This document shows positions 8,227 to 17,030 of a DNA stretch of 64,000 nucleotides, piece after piece (within the stretch, counting starts at the first letter, position 1; each line of letters starts with the position of its first letter). The position numbers and the translations under genes were made by a program. The notes beneath the pieces were generated by a model, which saw nothing but the letters and a program-made list of their open reading frames with translations, was not told the origin of the DNA and searched no databases. Origin of the DNA: an archaeon (lineage in GTDB: Archaea; Aenigmatarchaeota; Aenigmatarchaeia; GW2011-AR5); the NCBI GenBank assembly GCA_028279825.1, contig JANQNA010000007.1, positions 25,409 to 89,408 on the forward strand, in the 5' to 3' direction.

Positions 8227-8579
8227 TTCACACATCTTCACGAGATTTTGATCCAATTTCACGGACTTTAGTCTTATCTTCATAAACTTCACCAACTCTT
8301 TCACAGAATTCTTGTTTTGTTCACGAATTTCACGTGAAATTCACGTGAATGTGGTGAAATTAGGCGTGAAGTATATGAAGGTTTTGTGAAGGGTTTATGA
8401 AGGTTTTGTGAACACTATTCCGGGTTTTTGTCATAGTACATGTTCAATTGTGAGTTTTGACTATATAGGGTCTATGAGATTCATTTTGTTTGTGAGGGTT
8501 TTTCACGATGTTCACATGAATTCACGTAGATCTTCACGGATTTTCATGAACTTCACATGAAGTTCACGTGGTATTCACG
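8227..8579. repeat. Helically phased array of TTCAC(G) / (C)GTGAA half-sites
   Basis: About 20 TTCAC/GTGAA pentamers in ~350 bp, spaced at near multiples of 10-11 bp; includes two TTCACGTGAA palindromes and a 17-bp direct repeat TATGAAGGTTTTGTGAA with 22-bp period. Confidence 0.85.
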
Positions 8580-8678
8580 AACACAAATTTTTTTCGGGTG
8601 CCATCTATCAAAAATCGTGAGCCAGGGTTAGACTTAATTTTATGACTCAAATCAACATTACTTTGGCTATAGTATTGC

Positions 8679-8716
8679 AAAAGGCAATATTTTGCCTTTT
8701 TAAAGGATTTAATCCT
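8679..8716 (-). terminator. Tandem hairpins downstream of the minus-strand wHTH gene
   Basis: AAAAGGCAA-TATT-TTGCCTTTT (8679-8700) and GGATT-T-AATCC; overlapping alternative stem TATTGC/GCAATA. Confidence 0.4.
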
Positions 8717-8730
8717 AAAAATAGTCTTTT

Positions 8731-9030
8731 TTATTCGATTTTGCTCATGAGCCTCAAAATTTTCATGATCTGCTGGAGGTTGGAACCAGATTGCAGTCTC
8801 TCTATGACAAAGGGCTTTAGCTTGACTACACGCAGAAGTGGCTTGCTATCCGGACCTAGGCTGACATCATCAATCAACGGTGCAAGCACTGTTTTCAGGT
8901 AATGAGCTACTGTTGTAGGCGAATAACCCGCCTGTTTGGCTATTTGTCTAAGCCAAAGTCCATCTGGATTAGCTGCCAGGACTGATACTATCTTCGCAAT
9001 CTTCTTCTCATCGAAGCCTTTCTTCCTTCC
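8731..9030 (-). CDS. Small wHTH DNA-binding protein (start chosen at MGRKKG; the track ORF extends to 9111)
   Basis: MGRKKGFDEKKIAKIVSVLAANPDGLWLRQIAKQAGYSPTTVAHYLKTVL is HTH-like. Confidence 0.6.
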   Translation of the reverse strand, partial: GRKKGFDEKKIAKIVSVLAANPDGLWLRQIAKQAGYSPTTVAHYLKTVLAPLIDDVSLGPDSKPLLRVVKLKPFVIERLQSGSNLQQIMKILRLMSKIE

Positions 9031-9194
9031 CATAGGGAATAAACTGGACAGCTGTACATAAAAAGATATCTGTGGGTATGAAGTCTGTAGATGCAGAATT
9101 TTGGTACACATGGAGTTTTTGCGAATTTAACTCTCATACGCGCTTTATTCCTGGTTCTGACAGTAGTTAATAAGCTTTTTCGCTATTTATTACT

Positions 9195-9701
9195 ATGCGT
9201 TGTTTCATTGCTGTTGATCTTGAACCAGGTCTTGTAAATAAAGTGAAAGCTCTTCAAGCAGATATATCCGGTCTAGCAAGAATTGTAGATCCAAGTAACC
9301 TACACTTCACGCTGAAGTTCATAGGTGAAGCAGATGAAGCTAAGATCGAAGAGCTAAAGGCTACTCTTCAAGGTATTGCTGAATCTACCCAGCCATTTGA
9401 GATCAATATAGAAACAGTTGGTGTATTTCCCTCAGAAAACTTCATACGAGTTGTCTGGGTAGGTGCGTTTGGACTGGAAAATTTTCATAAAACCATAAGC
9501 GGCGAAAGGAATCCTATTCCACATCTTACCATAGCGCGCGTTGGCTCAAAGAATAAGGAAAAAATCGTTGATTTTGTGAAAAAGCATGAGACTGACAAAA
9601 TTGGAACAATGACCGTGAAGACTGTGAAACTCAAGAAGTCCACGCTGACACCTGATGGGCCAATTTACGAGGATGTAGCTTCATATGAACTAGGTGAATA
9701 G
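9195..9701 (+). CDS. thpR: RNA 2',3'-cyclic phosphodiesterase (LigT/2H family)
   Basis: MRCFIAVDLEP; two HxT motifs HFTLKFIGE and HLTIARV. Confidence 0.9.
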   Translation: MRCFIAVDLEPGLVNKVKALQADISGLARIVDPSNLHFTLKFIGEADEAKIEELKATLQGIAESTQPFEINIETVGVFPSENFIRVVWVGAFGLENFHKTISGERNPIPHLTIARVGSKNKEKIVDFVKKHETDKIGTMTVKTVKLKKSTLTPDGPIYEDVASYELGE

Positions 9702-10052
9702 ATGAATGTAAAAGAACTCTCTTTGATAGTTGCGATTATTGGCATAGTAATGATTTTTGCTGTATCTGTATTCATAGAGCCTGAACAGGTACCTATTGGT
9801 TCTATAGAGTTTTCTGACTCCGGTAGACATGTGATCATAAACGGAACAATATCTGAAATGAGCGTCAGTGGAGGCCATATATTCCTGACAGTCGAGGATA
9901 GCACGGGCAGTATATTGGTGGTCATGTTTGAACGTGATGCTAATCAAGATGTCTATAACATGAAAGCAGGAAATAACGTTGTTATTGAAGGTCAGATTAA
10001 CGTATATAAAAATGAGCTAGAAATAATAGCAAGAGACATAAAAGAGAAGTAA
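9702..10052 (+). CDS. Membrane-anchored OB-fold (nucleic-acid-binding-like) protein
   Basis: N-terminal TM; VIINGTISEMSVSGGHIFLTVEDSTGSILVVMF...GNNVVIEGQINVYKNELEIIARDI. Confidence 0.65.
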   Translation: MNVKELSLIVAIIGIVMIFAVSVFIEPEQVPIGSIEFSDSGRHVIINGTISEMSVSGGHIFLTVEDSTGSILVVMFERDANQDVYNMKAGNNVVIEGQINVYKNELEIIARDIKEK

Positions 10053-10073
10053 CTTCTCAACGCTCGTGATAAA

Positions 10074-10718
10074 ATGGAAATGATAATTCTCGCCGGTGGT
10101 CAAGGTAAGAGGCTACGACCTTTGACCCACGATCTACCGAAATGTATGGTGCCTGTCAATGGCCATCCTATGCTTCACTGGCATTTACAATGGATAAACA
10201 AATACAAAATTGAGAAGGTGGTGCTTGCATGCGGATACAAATGGGAAAAGGTAAAACAGCACTATGGTGACAAGCTTGTATACTCCATAGAAGACGAGCC
10301 TCTTGGTACCGGTGGCGCGATAAAGCTTGCTCTGGATCATATAGAAAGTGACGAGTTTTTTGTGCTTAATTCTGATGATATCAACAACGTAAACCTGGCA
10401 GAAATGGCAAAACTCGGTGCCAATACAATAGCACTTAGCAGATTCAGAAGCCAGTTTGGTATTGTATCTGTGGAAGAGGGGCTAGCCAGGGAGTTTGAAC
10501 AAAAACCTATTCTTCCTTACTGGGCAAATATGGGGTTGTATCTTTTCAGCAAGAAAATGGACTTCCCGAAAAAAGGTGCATTTGAAATGGAGCTGTTACC
10601 TGAACTGGCTGCCAAAGGCGAGCTGAAAGCCTACCAACACACAGGTTACTGGGTAACCATAAACACTATGAAGGAATTGGAACAAGCCCAGGAATTCCTG
10701 AAAACGGTTAAGATTTAA
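10074..10718 (+). CDS. Sugar-nucleotide pyrophosphorylase / nucleotidyltransferase
   Basis: MEMIILAGGQGKRLRPLTHDLPKCMVPVNGHPML signature. Confidence 0.9.
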   Translation: MEMIILAGGQGKRLRPLTHDLPKCMVPVNGHPMLHWHLQWINKYKIEKVVLACGYKWEKVKQHYGDKLVYSIEDEPLGTGGAIKLALDHIESDEFFVLNSDDINNVNLAEMAKLGANTIALSRFRSQFGIVSVEEGLAREFEQKPILPYWANMGLYLFSKKMDFPKKGAFEMELLPELAAKGELKAYQHTGYWVTINTMKELEQAQEFLKTVKI

Positions 10719-10741
10719 TAGACTTCTGATATCGCTTTTCT

Positions 10742-11710
10742 ATGCTTAGAAGGGCAATGATTGAATTTTCATTAAGAGCCGCTTTTGGTACAGCCGTTAG
10801 AGCTCAGGAAGGGATACCTTCGTATGTTGAATCGCTTTTTACTGAAACAGCAGAAGATTGTTTAGAAGGGCAGCCGCTTTATTTCTATGGACAATTTCTA
10901 GAAGATCTAAAAAGGCCTGAAAGGAGGGAACAACTTTACAGATTATGTCATAGATACAAGAGATTGCATGATGAGCTATCTGGATATACACCAAAGAGAT
11001 TAACACGTGAAGAATACACGGAAATGGTTCCTTATCTGGAAGATCTGGTTGTAAGAGCCTCTGGACATAAGGGCCGGTTACCTTTGGTACTAAGGTTTTT
11101 TTCTACAGAGGAAGAACTGGAAACTCTTCTGGAAGGTACAGAGTACGAGCAAGAAAGTGAGGCTATCGAAAGCGGAGCTGCATGGTTTTTGCCTCCAAAT
11201 ATTGGTATTGTCAATGAAAATGAAAATACAGATGCGCTGTTTCCAAATATTTATGCGCATGAAAACGCGCACTGCGTTACTCACTGGACTGGCTTAATAC
11301 GAGGTGTTGTTAATTCTCTTAAGCGGGATTATGCAACTCGCGTTCCCTGGGACGCGACAAGGACTGAAATAGAGCTCATGGAAGTTTTTGCACACGCCTT
11401 TGATGAAGGTATGGCGCAATGTTATCAGGAAGAAGCCATGAAACTACTCTTCAAAGAAACAGGTAATTTTGCTCCTTTGAAAAGGGCTTATAGAATGATT
11501 AATGAAAGATTATATTGTGCATTTATGTACGCAATTGATGAAAGTCCAGCATGTATATGGAGTGACGATGGCAGTGGCATTATAACAGACGATAGTATAA
11601 ATCAACATGCATTTGGAGCTGTAGTCCTAAAGTTTCTGCAAGACAGGCACGGGGAGGATGTTTGGAAAAGTTTCATAGACGGCCACTTAGACCTGATTAC
11701 CGACTTCTGA
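10742..11710 (+). CDS. Hypothetical protein with HExxH (putative metalloprotease-like)
   Basis: NIYAHENAHCVTHW (HExxH) and downstream AHAFDEGMAQCYQEE; no family recognised. Confidence 0.45.
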   Translation: MLRRAMIEFSLRAAFGTAVRAQEGIPSYVESLFTETAEDCLEGQPLYFYGQFLEDLKRPERREQLYRLCHRYKRLHDELSGYTPKRLTREEYTEMVPYLEDLVVRASGHKGRLPLVLRFFSTEEELETLLEGTEYEQESEAIESGAAWFLPPNIGIVNENENTDALFPNIYAHENAHCVTHWTGLIRGVVNSLKRDYATRVPWDATRTEIELMEVFAHAFDEGMAQCYQEEAMKLLFKETGNFAPLKRAYRMINERLYCAFMYAIDESPACIWSDDGSGIITDDSINQHAFGAVVLKFLQDRHGEDVWKSFIDGHLDLITDF

Positions 11711-13003
11711 TTCTAATCTCTTGAAGAATTCTTCCTTTAACTCTCTTAGCCTTTTTTCGTTGTCTGCTTCTACTGTCAGCCTGATCTTCGGCCCCGTATT
11801 TGAGGCTCTTATAAGAATCCAGCCGTCATGGAAATCCACACGCACGCCATCCATTGTTGTGACGTTTTTGTATTCTTCCTTGAACTTGTGCTTTAATCTG
11901 TTGACAACGGCAAACTTTTTTTCGTCAGAACACTCTACTTTTGCACGCTCCGACGGATATATTCTAATCTCGTCGACTATCTCTGACAATCGCTTATCCT
12001 GCTTGGATAATACTGTAGCTGCATAAAGACTAACCATAAGAGAATCGTCAAAGGGTGCCAGATGAGGGACGGCAAAATGTCCCGCGGCTTCTACGCCGAA
12101 ACATGCCTTGTGCTTCAATGCTCCTTCCATCAGGAAAGTATGGCCTACGGGTACACGCACGACTTTTTTCCCGAACTTCCTGGCCATATCATCTATTACA
12201 CGGGTACATTCAACATTTGCTATGATCGGGCCCGGCTGCTTTGATGCATCCAAAAGTATCAGGTAAGATGTTTGTTCCGCTGACAGTTTTCTTCCGTTTT
12301 CGTCAACAAGCCCCATTCTGTCTCCGTCACCGTCATAAGCAATACCAATATCTGCTGTAGCCGTACGCTTCTTCAGCTCGAGCAACGGGTCAGATACTGG
12401 GTCCGGCTTTCTGTTAGGAAATTCCGGGTCAACAGTGTCAAAAATCGAATCTACCTCAAACCCTTCTTTCTCAAAAAGTTTCTTTGCAACTACGCTGCCC
12501 ATTCCGTTTCCTGAGTCCAATACCACAGACAGCTTTTTTCCTATTGTGGTCTTTTGTGTAAAGTACCTCACATAATGATCCAGTACTTCCTGTGTGTCTA
12601 CTTTAGTTACCTTTGCGCCGCTCTGTACTTCTATACTCTGGAAAATCCTTTCTATGTTTTTTCCTTCTTCTTCCATGAAACCTACACCGCTCTTGTGGAA
12701 GAATTTCACGCCGTTCCACTCTTTTGGCAAATGAGAAGCAGTTATGTATGCATAATCAGCTTTGTTTAATGCCCAGAGCATACCAACACCAAGAGGTACG
12801 CACCCAATATCCACAATTTTTTTGTTGCTGCCGGCGATGAAAGCGTTTTTTAGAGGTATGCTGGAAGTCCGGCCGTCATGACCTATAACTATTGTGTCTT
12901 CACTCATAGTAGAAAAGGCCGCTGCTATCCTTTTCATGATGTTTTCATCCAAATCTTTGGAATAAATTCCTCTAACATCGTAACTTCTGAATATGCCCAT
13001 CAC
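11687..13003 (-). CDS. Phosphomannomutase/phosphoglucomutase
   Basis: FRSYDVRGIYSKDL; TASHLPKEWNGVKF; DGDGDRMGLVDENG; RASNTGPKIRLTVEA. Confidence 0.93.
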   Translation of the reverse strand: MMGIFRSYDVRGIYSKDLDENIMKRIAAAFSTMSEDTIVIGHDGRTSSIPLKNAFIAGSNKKIVDIGCVPLGVGMLWALNKADYAYITASHLPKEWNGVKFFHKSGVGFMEEEGKNIERIFQSIEVQSGAKVTKVDTQEVLDHYVRYFTQKTTIGKKLSVVLDSGNGMGSVVAKKLFEKEGFEVDSIFDTVDPEFPNRKPDPVSDPLLELKKRTATADIGIAYDGDGDRMGLVDENGRKLSAEQTSYLILLDASKQPGPIIANVECTRVIDDMARKFGKKVVRVPVGHTFLMEGALKHKACFGVEAAGHFAVPHLAPFDDSLMVSLYAATVLSKQDKRLSEIVDEIRIYPSERAKVECSDEKKFAVVNRLKHKFKEEYKNVTTMDGVRVDFHDGWILIRASNTGPKIRLTVEADNEKRLRELKEEFFKRLESEVGNQV

Positions 13004-13051
13004 ATTAATATGAGAAAATAACTTTATAATTCTAACTTTCCAATTATCACT

Positions 13052-15502
13052 ATGTTATTAAATCATAATTTGAGTTGCTCTGTTCCTGATCCTCGTTTTG
13101 CCGGTGCTTCTCCGCAGGCACAATATGAACCTGACAGGAGTTTTGATACGGTTCACATAAAATTAGAACTTGATATTGATCATGAAAAGAAAATAATACA
13201 CGGTACCGCTACAAGTTCGTTCAGATCCATAAACGGATCCAATATCCTGAAGCTTAACGCTGCAGGCTTCAAGGTTAGTTCTGTTACGGATGCAAAAGGA
13301 AAGGCCCTTAAGCACAAACATGGCAATGGAATCCTGGAAATAACAACACAGAAAGTAGAGCCCGGTAACGAAATTGCTGTTGTGATAAAATACAAGATAC
13401 ACAATCCAAAACTCGGGGTATATTTTGTCGGGCCTGACAAACACTGGCCCAAAAAACCTATTCACATATGGTCGCACAGTGAGACGGAAGAGGCGCAATA
13501 CTGGTTTCCCGTACAGGACGTACCAAGCGACAAAGCAACAAGTGAAATGATCCTGCATGTCAAGAAAGGTTTCCTTGCAATATCCAACGGAATTTTGTTA
13601 AGCAAAACCGAAAAGAACAACAAGGAAGTGTTCCACTGGAAAATGTCAAAGCTGCATTCACCGTACCTGATGAATTTCGTTGCCGGAGAATTTGTGGAGA
13701 TAAAAGACTCGTGGAAGAAAATACCCGTTAATTACTACTGTGAAAAAGGAAGGGAGCAGGAAACAAAAAATGCTTTTGGCAAGACGCCAAGAATGATGGA
13801 GTTTTTTTCCAACAAGATCGGTTTTCCATATCCTTATGAAAAGTACCACCAGATGGCTGTCGTTGATTTCATTTTCGGCGGCATGGAACATACAACTTCC
13901 ACAACAATGGCTGATAGCTTCTTGCATGAATCAAGAATAAGAGAAGAGGCAAAATTCAGGGCGGAAGATGTTTGCGCGCATGAACTTGCACACCAATGGT
14001 TTGGAGATTTAATTACATGCAAGGACTGGTCGCACGGATGGCTGAATGAAAGTTTTGCAACCTATTTCTCTGCCCTGTTTACACAGTTTGACTCAGGTGA
14101 TGACGAGTTTCTTTACCAGCTGTATGATAATTACAACATCTACATGTCAGAAGACAAAGACTCTTACAGGAGGCCTATAGTCACCAATATGTTCAAACGT
14201 TCCAACGACCTGTTTGACAGGCATCTGTATGAGAAAGGTTCGCTGATACTTAACATGATACGCAACATACTTGGAGAGAAACTGTGGTGGGCTGCCATAA
14301 AGAAGTATGTTGAAAGAAACCAGAACAGGGCTGTTGAGACACTGGATCTTATAGAGGCTATCAGAGAGGCTACCGGCAAAAACATGAAAAAATTCTTTGA
14401 CCAGTGGGTATTCTGTGCCGGGCATCCTGAATACAAAGTTCTTTATCACTGGAACGGCAAGGAAGCTGTTGTGACAATATCACAAATGCAGAAACCTGAT
14501 TCTCCCATCTATGACATGGACATGACGTTCCATTTTGTTACAAGAAACGGTGTTAAGAACTTTACAGAAAGGGTAAACGGTAAAAAGCACACGTTCAAAT
14601 GGAGACTTGACTCGGAGCCGGTGCTGTTTACAGCTGATCCTGACAATTTTATACTGAAGACAATGGAAACAATAAAGCCGAAAAAGATGTGGGTTTACCA
14701 GCTTAACTTTGATCCAAACGTTGTAGGACGTATAACTGCTGCACAGGAACTTGGAAAGATTGGAGCTGTTGATGAACTGGGAAAGGCCCTTCATAAAGAA
14801 AAGTTCTGGGGTGTGCAGATGGAAATTGCAAAGGCACTTGGCGTAATCAGGACTGAAAAGGCTTTTGATTATCTTGTTGAAGGACTGAAGATAAAGCATC
14901 CGCGTGCAAGAAGATGTGCCGTTGCGGCGCTTGGTGAATTCAAAGACGGAAAGACTGTGAAGCATGTAAAACACTTCCTGGATGATAAAAACAGTGATCT
15001 GGTTCCTGCTGAATCATGCATAACACTAGGTAAAAGCGGAGACAAGTCAGCCGAGCACATGCTGAAAGTAATGCTAGGCAGGAACTCATGGAATGACGTC
15101 ATACGAACAGGTTCCCTGGAAGGACTTACATTATTGAAAGGCGAAGACGCCATAGATATCCTGAAAAAATATTCATTACCGGGTAATTTTTGGAGGACGC
15201 GAATAAATGCACTGAAGAATCTTGCGCTGGTTGGGAAAGGTAAAAGGGACGTACTGGACAGACTCATGGAATGCAGCAAAGACACCGACTTTATGGTAAG
15301 ATTCGGTACTGCTATGGCTCTCGGCGAACTTATGGATGAAAGAGCAGTTCCCGTACTGGAAGAAATGACAAAAGGCCATGAGGATGGAAGGATAATAAGA
15401 TCAGCCGAGGATTCTATAAAGAAAATATACTCATGGCTGGAAACGGATATAGAAACGTATCGTATTACAGAGGAAGTAAAGAAAAAGATGAGGAGGGAAT
15501 AG
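13052..15502 (+). CDS. M1-family aminopeptidase with C-terminal HEAT-like repeats
   Basis: GGMEHTTST, HELAHQWFGDLITCKDWSHGWLNESFATY; C-terminal HEAT-like repeats. Confidence 0.93.
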   Translation: MLLNHNLSCSVPDPRFAGASPQAQYEPDRSFDTVHIKLELDIDHEKKIIHGTATSSFRSINGSNILKLNAAGFKVSSVTDAKGKALKHKHGNGILEITTQKVEPGNEIAVVIKYKIHNPKLGVYFVGPDKHWPKKPIHIWSHSETEEAQYWFPVQDVPSDKATSEMILHVKKGFLAISNGILLSKTEKNNKEVFHWKMSKLHSPYLMNFVAGEFVEIKDSWKKIPVNYYCEKGREQETKNAFGKTPRMMEFFSNKIGFPYPYEKYHQMAVVDFIFGGMEHTTSTTMADSFLHESRIREEAKFRAEDVCAHELAHQWFGDLITCKDWSHGWLNESFATYFSALFTQFDSGDDEFLYQLYDNYNIYMSEDKDSYRRPIVTNMFKRSNDLFDRHLYEKGSLILNMIRNILGEKLWWAAIKKYVERNQNRAVETLDLIEAIREATGKNMKKFFDQWVFCAGHPEYKVLYHWNGKEAVVTISQMQKPDSPIYDMDMTFHFVTRNGVKNFTERVNGKKHTFKWRLDSEPVLFTADPDNFILKTMETIKPKKMWVYQLNFDPNVVGRITAAQELGKIGAVDELGKALHKEKFWGVQMEIAKALGVIRTEKAFDYLVEGLKIKHPRARRCAVAALGEFKDGKTVKHVKHFLDDKNSDLVPAESCITLGKSGDKSAEHMLKVMLGRNSWNDVIRTGSLEGLTLLKGEDAIDILKKYSLPGNFWRTRINALKNLALVGKGKRDVLDRLMECSKDTDFMVRFGTAMALGELMDERAVPVLEEMTKGHEDGRIIRSAEDSIKKIYSWLETDIETYRITEEVKKKMRRE

Positions 15503-15503
15503 T

Positions 15504-16523
15504 ATGCTTCCCGGTTCCTATATATTCTCAACAGCCGGTGATCACGTTGACGAGAATTTCTACTATGTTACCGGCCTAAGTAAAATAAGGCAGGTTAGCG
15601 GTGCTGTTATTGTTACGAAGAAAGGTAATGTTGTTCTTACCAATATACTTGAGCACGGTCTCTTCAAAGGGAAGAAAATAATACTGAAAGAAAGGAAAGA
15701 CACCATAAAGGCTTTTCGAAAGTATACAGGAAAGACAGTCGGGTTGAATTTTTCTTCAATGAGTGCCAACGAGTTGAAACTTTACAGAAAACTCCTGAAA
15801 GGCAAAAAAATTGTTGACATATCCAAGGATATGTTTGAAAAAAGATCTGTTAAAACCCGGGAAGAGATCAAAAAGATAAAACATGCATGCAAAATCACAA
15901 CAGATGTTTTGGATGATATTGATAAACTTCTTAAAAAAAGTAAAACGGAAAAAGATCTTGCCATGGAACTCGAATGTGCCGCGCGGAGAAACGGGGCTGA
16001 AGCCATATCATTCGCCACAATTGTGGCTGCAGGCAAGGGCAGCGCGCTTCCTCACTATGCGTTGCATTCAAAGAAAATCGGGAAAGGTCTGCTGCTGATA
16101 GACTTTGGCGTTGTTCACGACGGTTATTGTTCAGATATAACAAGAACGTTCTGCGTGGGCAGGGCTGATCAAAGAACCCAATACGTTTACAAAAGTGTGT
16201 ATTCAGCACAGCAGGCCGCCATGAAAAAGGTAAAGTCCGGTGCGAAAGCCAGTGATGTTCATAATGCAGCCAGTCGCGTCCTGAAGGACACTTTAGGCCA
16301 GGAACTTGTTCACAGTCTTGGCCATGGACTAGGTATAGAAGTTCATGACTGTTTTGGAGTCAACCAAAAGTCAAAACTTGTTCTGAAGAATAATATGGTA
16401 ATGACAGTAGAACCAGGCTACTACAATAAAGCATGGGGCGGAATAAGAATAGAGGATGATGTAGTAGTCAGACATAGTGCTTTGCAGTTAAGCAAAGCGC
16501 CAAATGAGATAATAGAAATCTAG
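15504..16523 (+). CDS. M24-family Xaa-Pro aminopeptidase
   Basis: LLIDFGVVHDGYCSDITRTFCVG; HSLGHGLGIEVHD; VMTVEPGYY; IRIEDDVVV. Confidence 0.93.
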   Translation: MLPGSYIFSTAGDHVDENFYYVTGLSKIRQVSGAVIVTKKGNVVLTNILEHGLFKGKKIILKERKDTIKAFRKYTGKTVGLNFSSMSANELKLYRKLLKGKKIVDISKDMFEKRSVKTREEIKKIKHACKITTDVLDDIDKLLKKSKTEKDLAMELECAARRNGAEAISFATIVAAGKGSALPHYALHSKKIGKGLLLIDFGVVHDGYCSDITRTFCVGRADQRTQYVYKSVYSAQQAAMKKVKSGAKASDVHNAASRVLKDTLGQELVHSLGHGLGIEVHDCFGVNQKSKLVLKNNMVMTVEPGYYNKAWGGIRIEDDVVVRHSALQLSKAPNEIIEI

Positions 16524-16666
16524 TCATCTAACATCTGGGGCCTTGCTGCTTTGTCTTTCTTGACATAAACCACGTCACCGCACAGATCACAGTGAGCTTC
16601 AAAGAATTTCACTGTCTCTAATCCCGGTCTCATTTCTCTATTACAGCATTTTGGTAGTTTTTCCAT
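16520..16666 (-). CDS. 48-aa putative zinc-binding protein MEKLPKCCNREMRPGLETVKFFEAHCDLCGDVVYVKKDKAARPQMLDD
   Basis: Own translation (below the track cutoff); CC...CxxC; GAGGTG leader; stop overlaps the M24 peptidase stop tail to tail. Confidence 0.6.
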   Translation of the reverse strand: MEKLPKCCNREMRPGLETVKFFEAHCDLCGDVVYVKKDKAARPQMLDD

Positions 16667-16689
16667 TTTATACACCTCTTGTTTGAAAA

Positions 16690-16945
16690 CGTCAAGGCCT
16701 TAGACGTTCTTTGAACGTCATTCTGCCCAGCGTTGATTCGTTATTTTTATTTCGTTTGTTAACCCCTGAATAATCAAAGATAGCTTGGTTGACGGCTGAA
16801 AGGTCCTCTGTCGCGCCTTAGAACAGGATCATACCCACATCACAGTGTTGTACACTTATCGATGCGAGCTGACACATAGATCATGCTATCAAAGTTAGAT
16901 ATAGCCCACGAATTATGTATATTTTGCATGATCTCCACTATGTGA
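16690..16945 (-). ncRNA. Candidate structured non-coding RNA or long structured leader
   Basis: Minus-strand TATA AAAATATATTTAA (16963-16975) ~25 nt before CACATA-gtgga-GATCATGC (16926-16944) that pairs with GCATGATCTATGTG (16873-16886); 7-bp hairpin GACGTTC/GAACGTC (16703-16719); no coding ORF fits. Confidence 0.4.
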
Positions 16946-17030
16946 TTCTTGGGGCCGGATCCTTAAATATATTTTTTGCTACAGAAATTTTTACTGTTAA
17001 GTTACAAACCATACCACTCATGGCGCACAT

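Noticed and set aside
8227-8579. CRISPR array
   Set aside because: Repeat units are 5-10 bp with ~10-11 bp phasing, no 25-40 nt repeats or spacers, and no cas genes nearby.
14480-15531. Several long antisense ORFs across the M1 aminopeptidase gene
   Set aside because: Shadow ORFs of a clear M1 peptidase CDS; Ser/Phe-rich low-quality translations.
16690-16945. SRP RNA, RNase P RNA or tRNA
   Set aside because: No SRP helix-8-like GGAAGG..AGCAG, no RNase P GGAGGAAAGUCC/ACAGAA signatures and no T-loop GGTTCRANNCC seen by eye.
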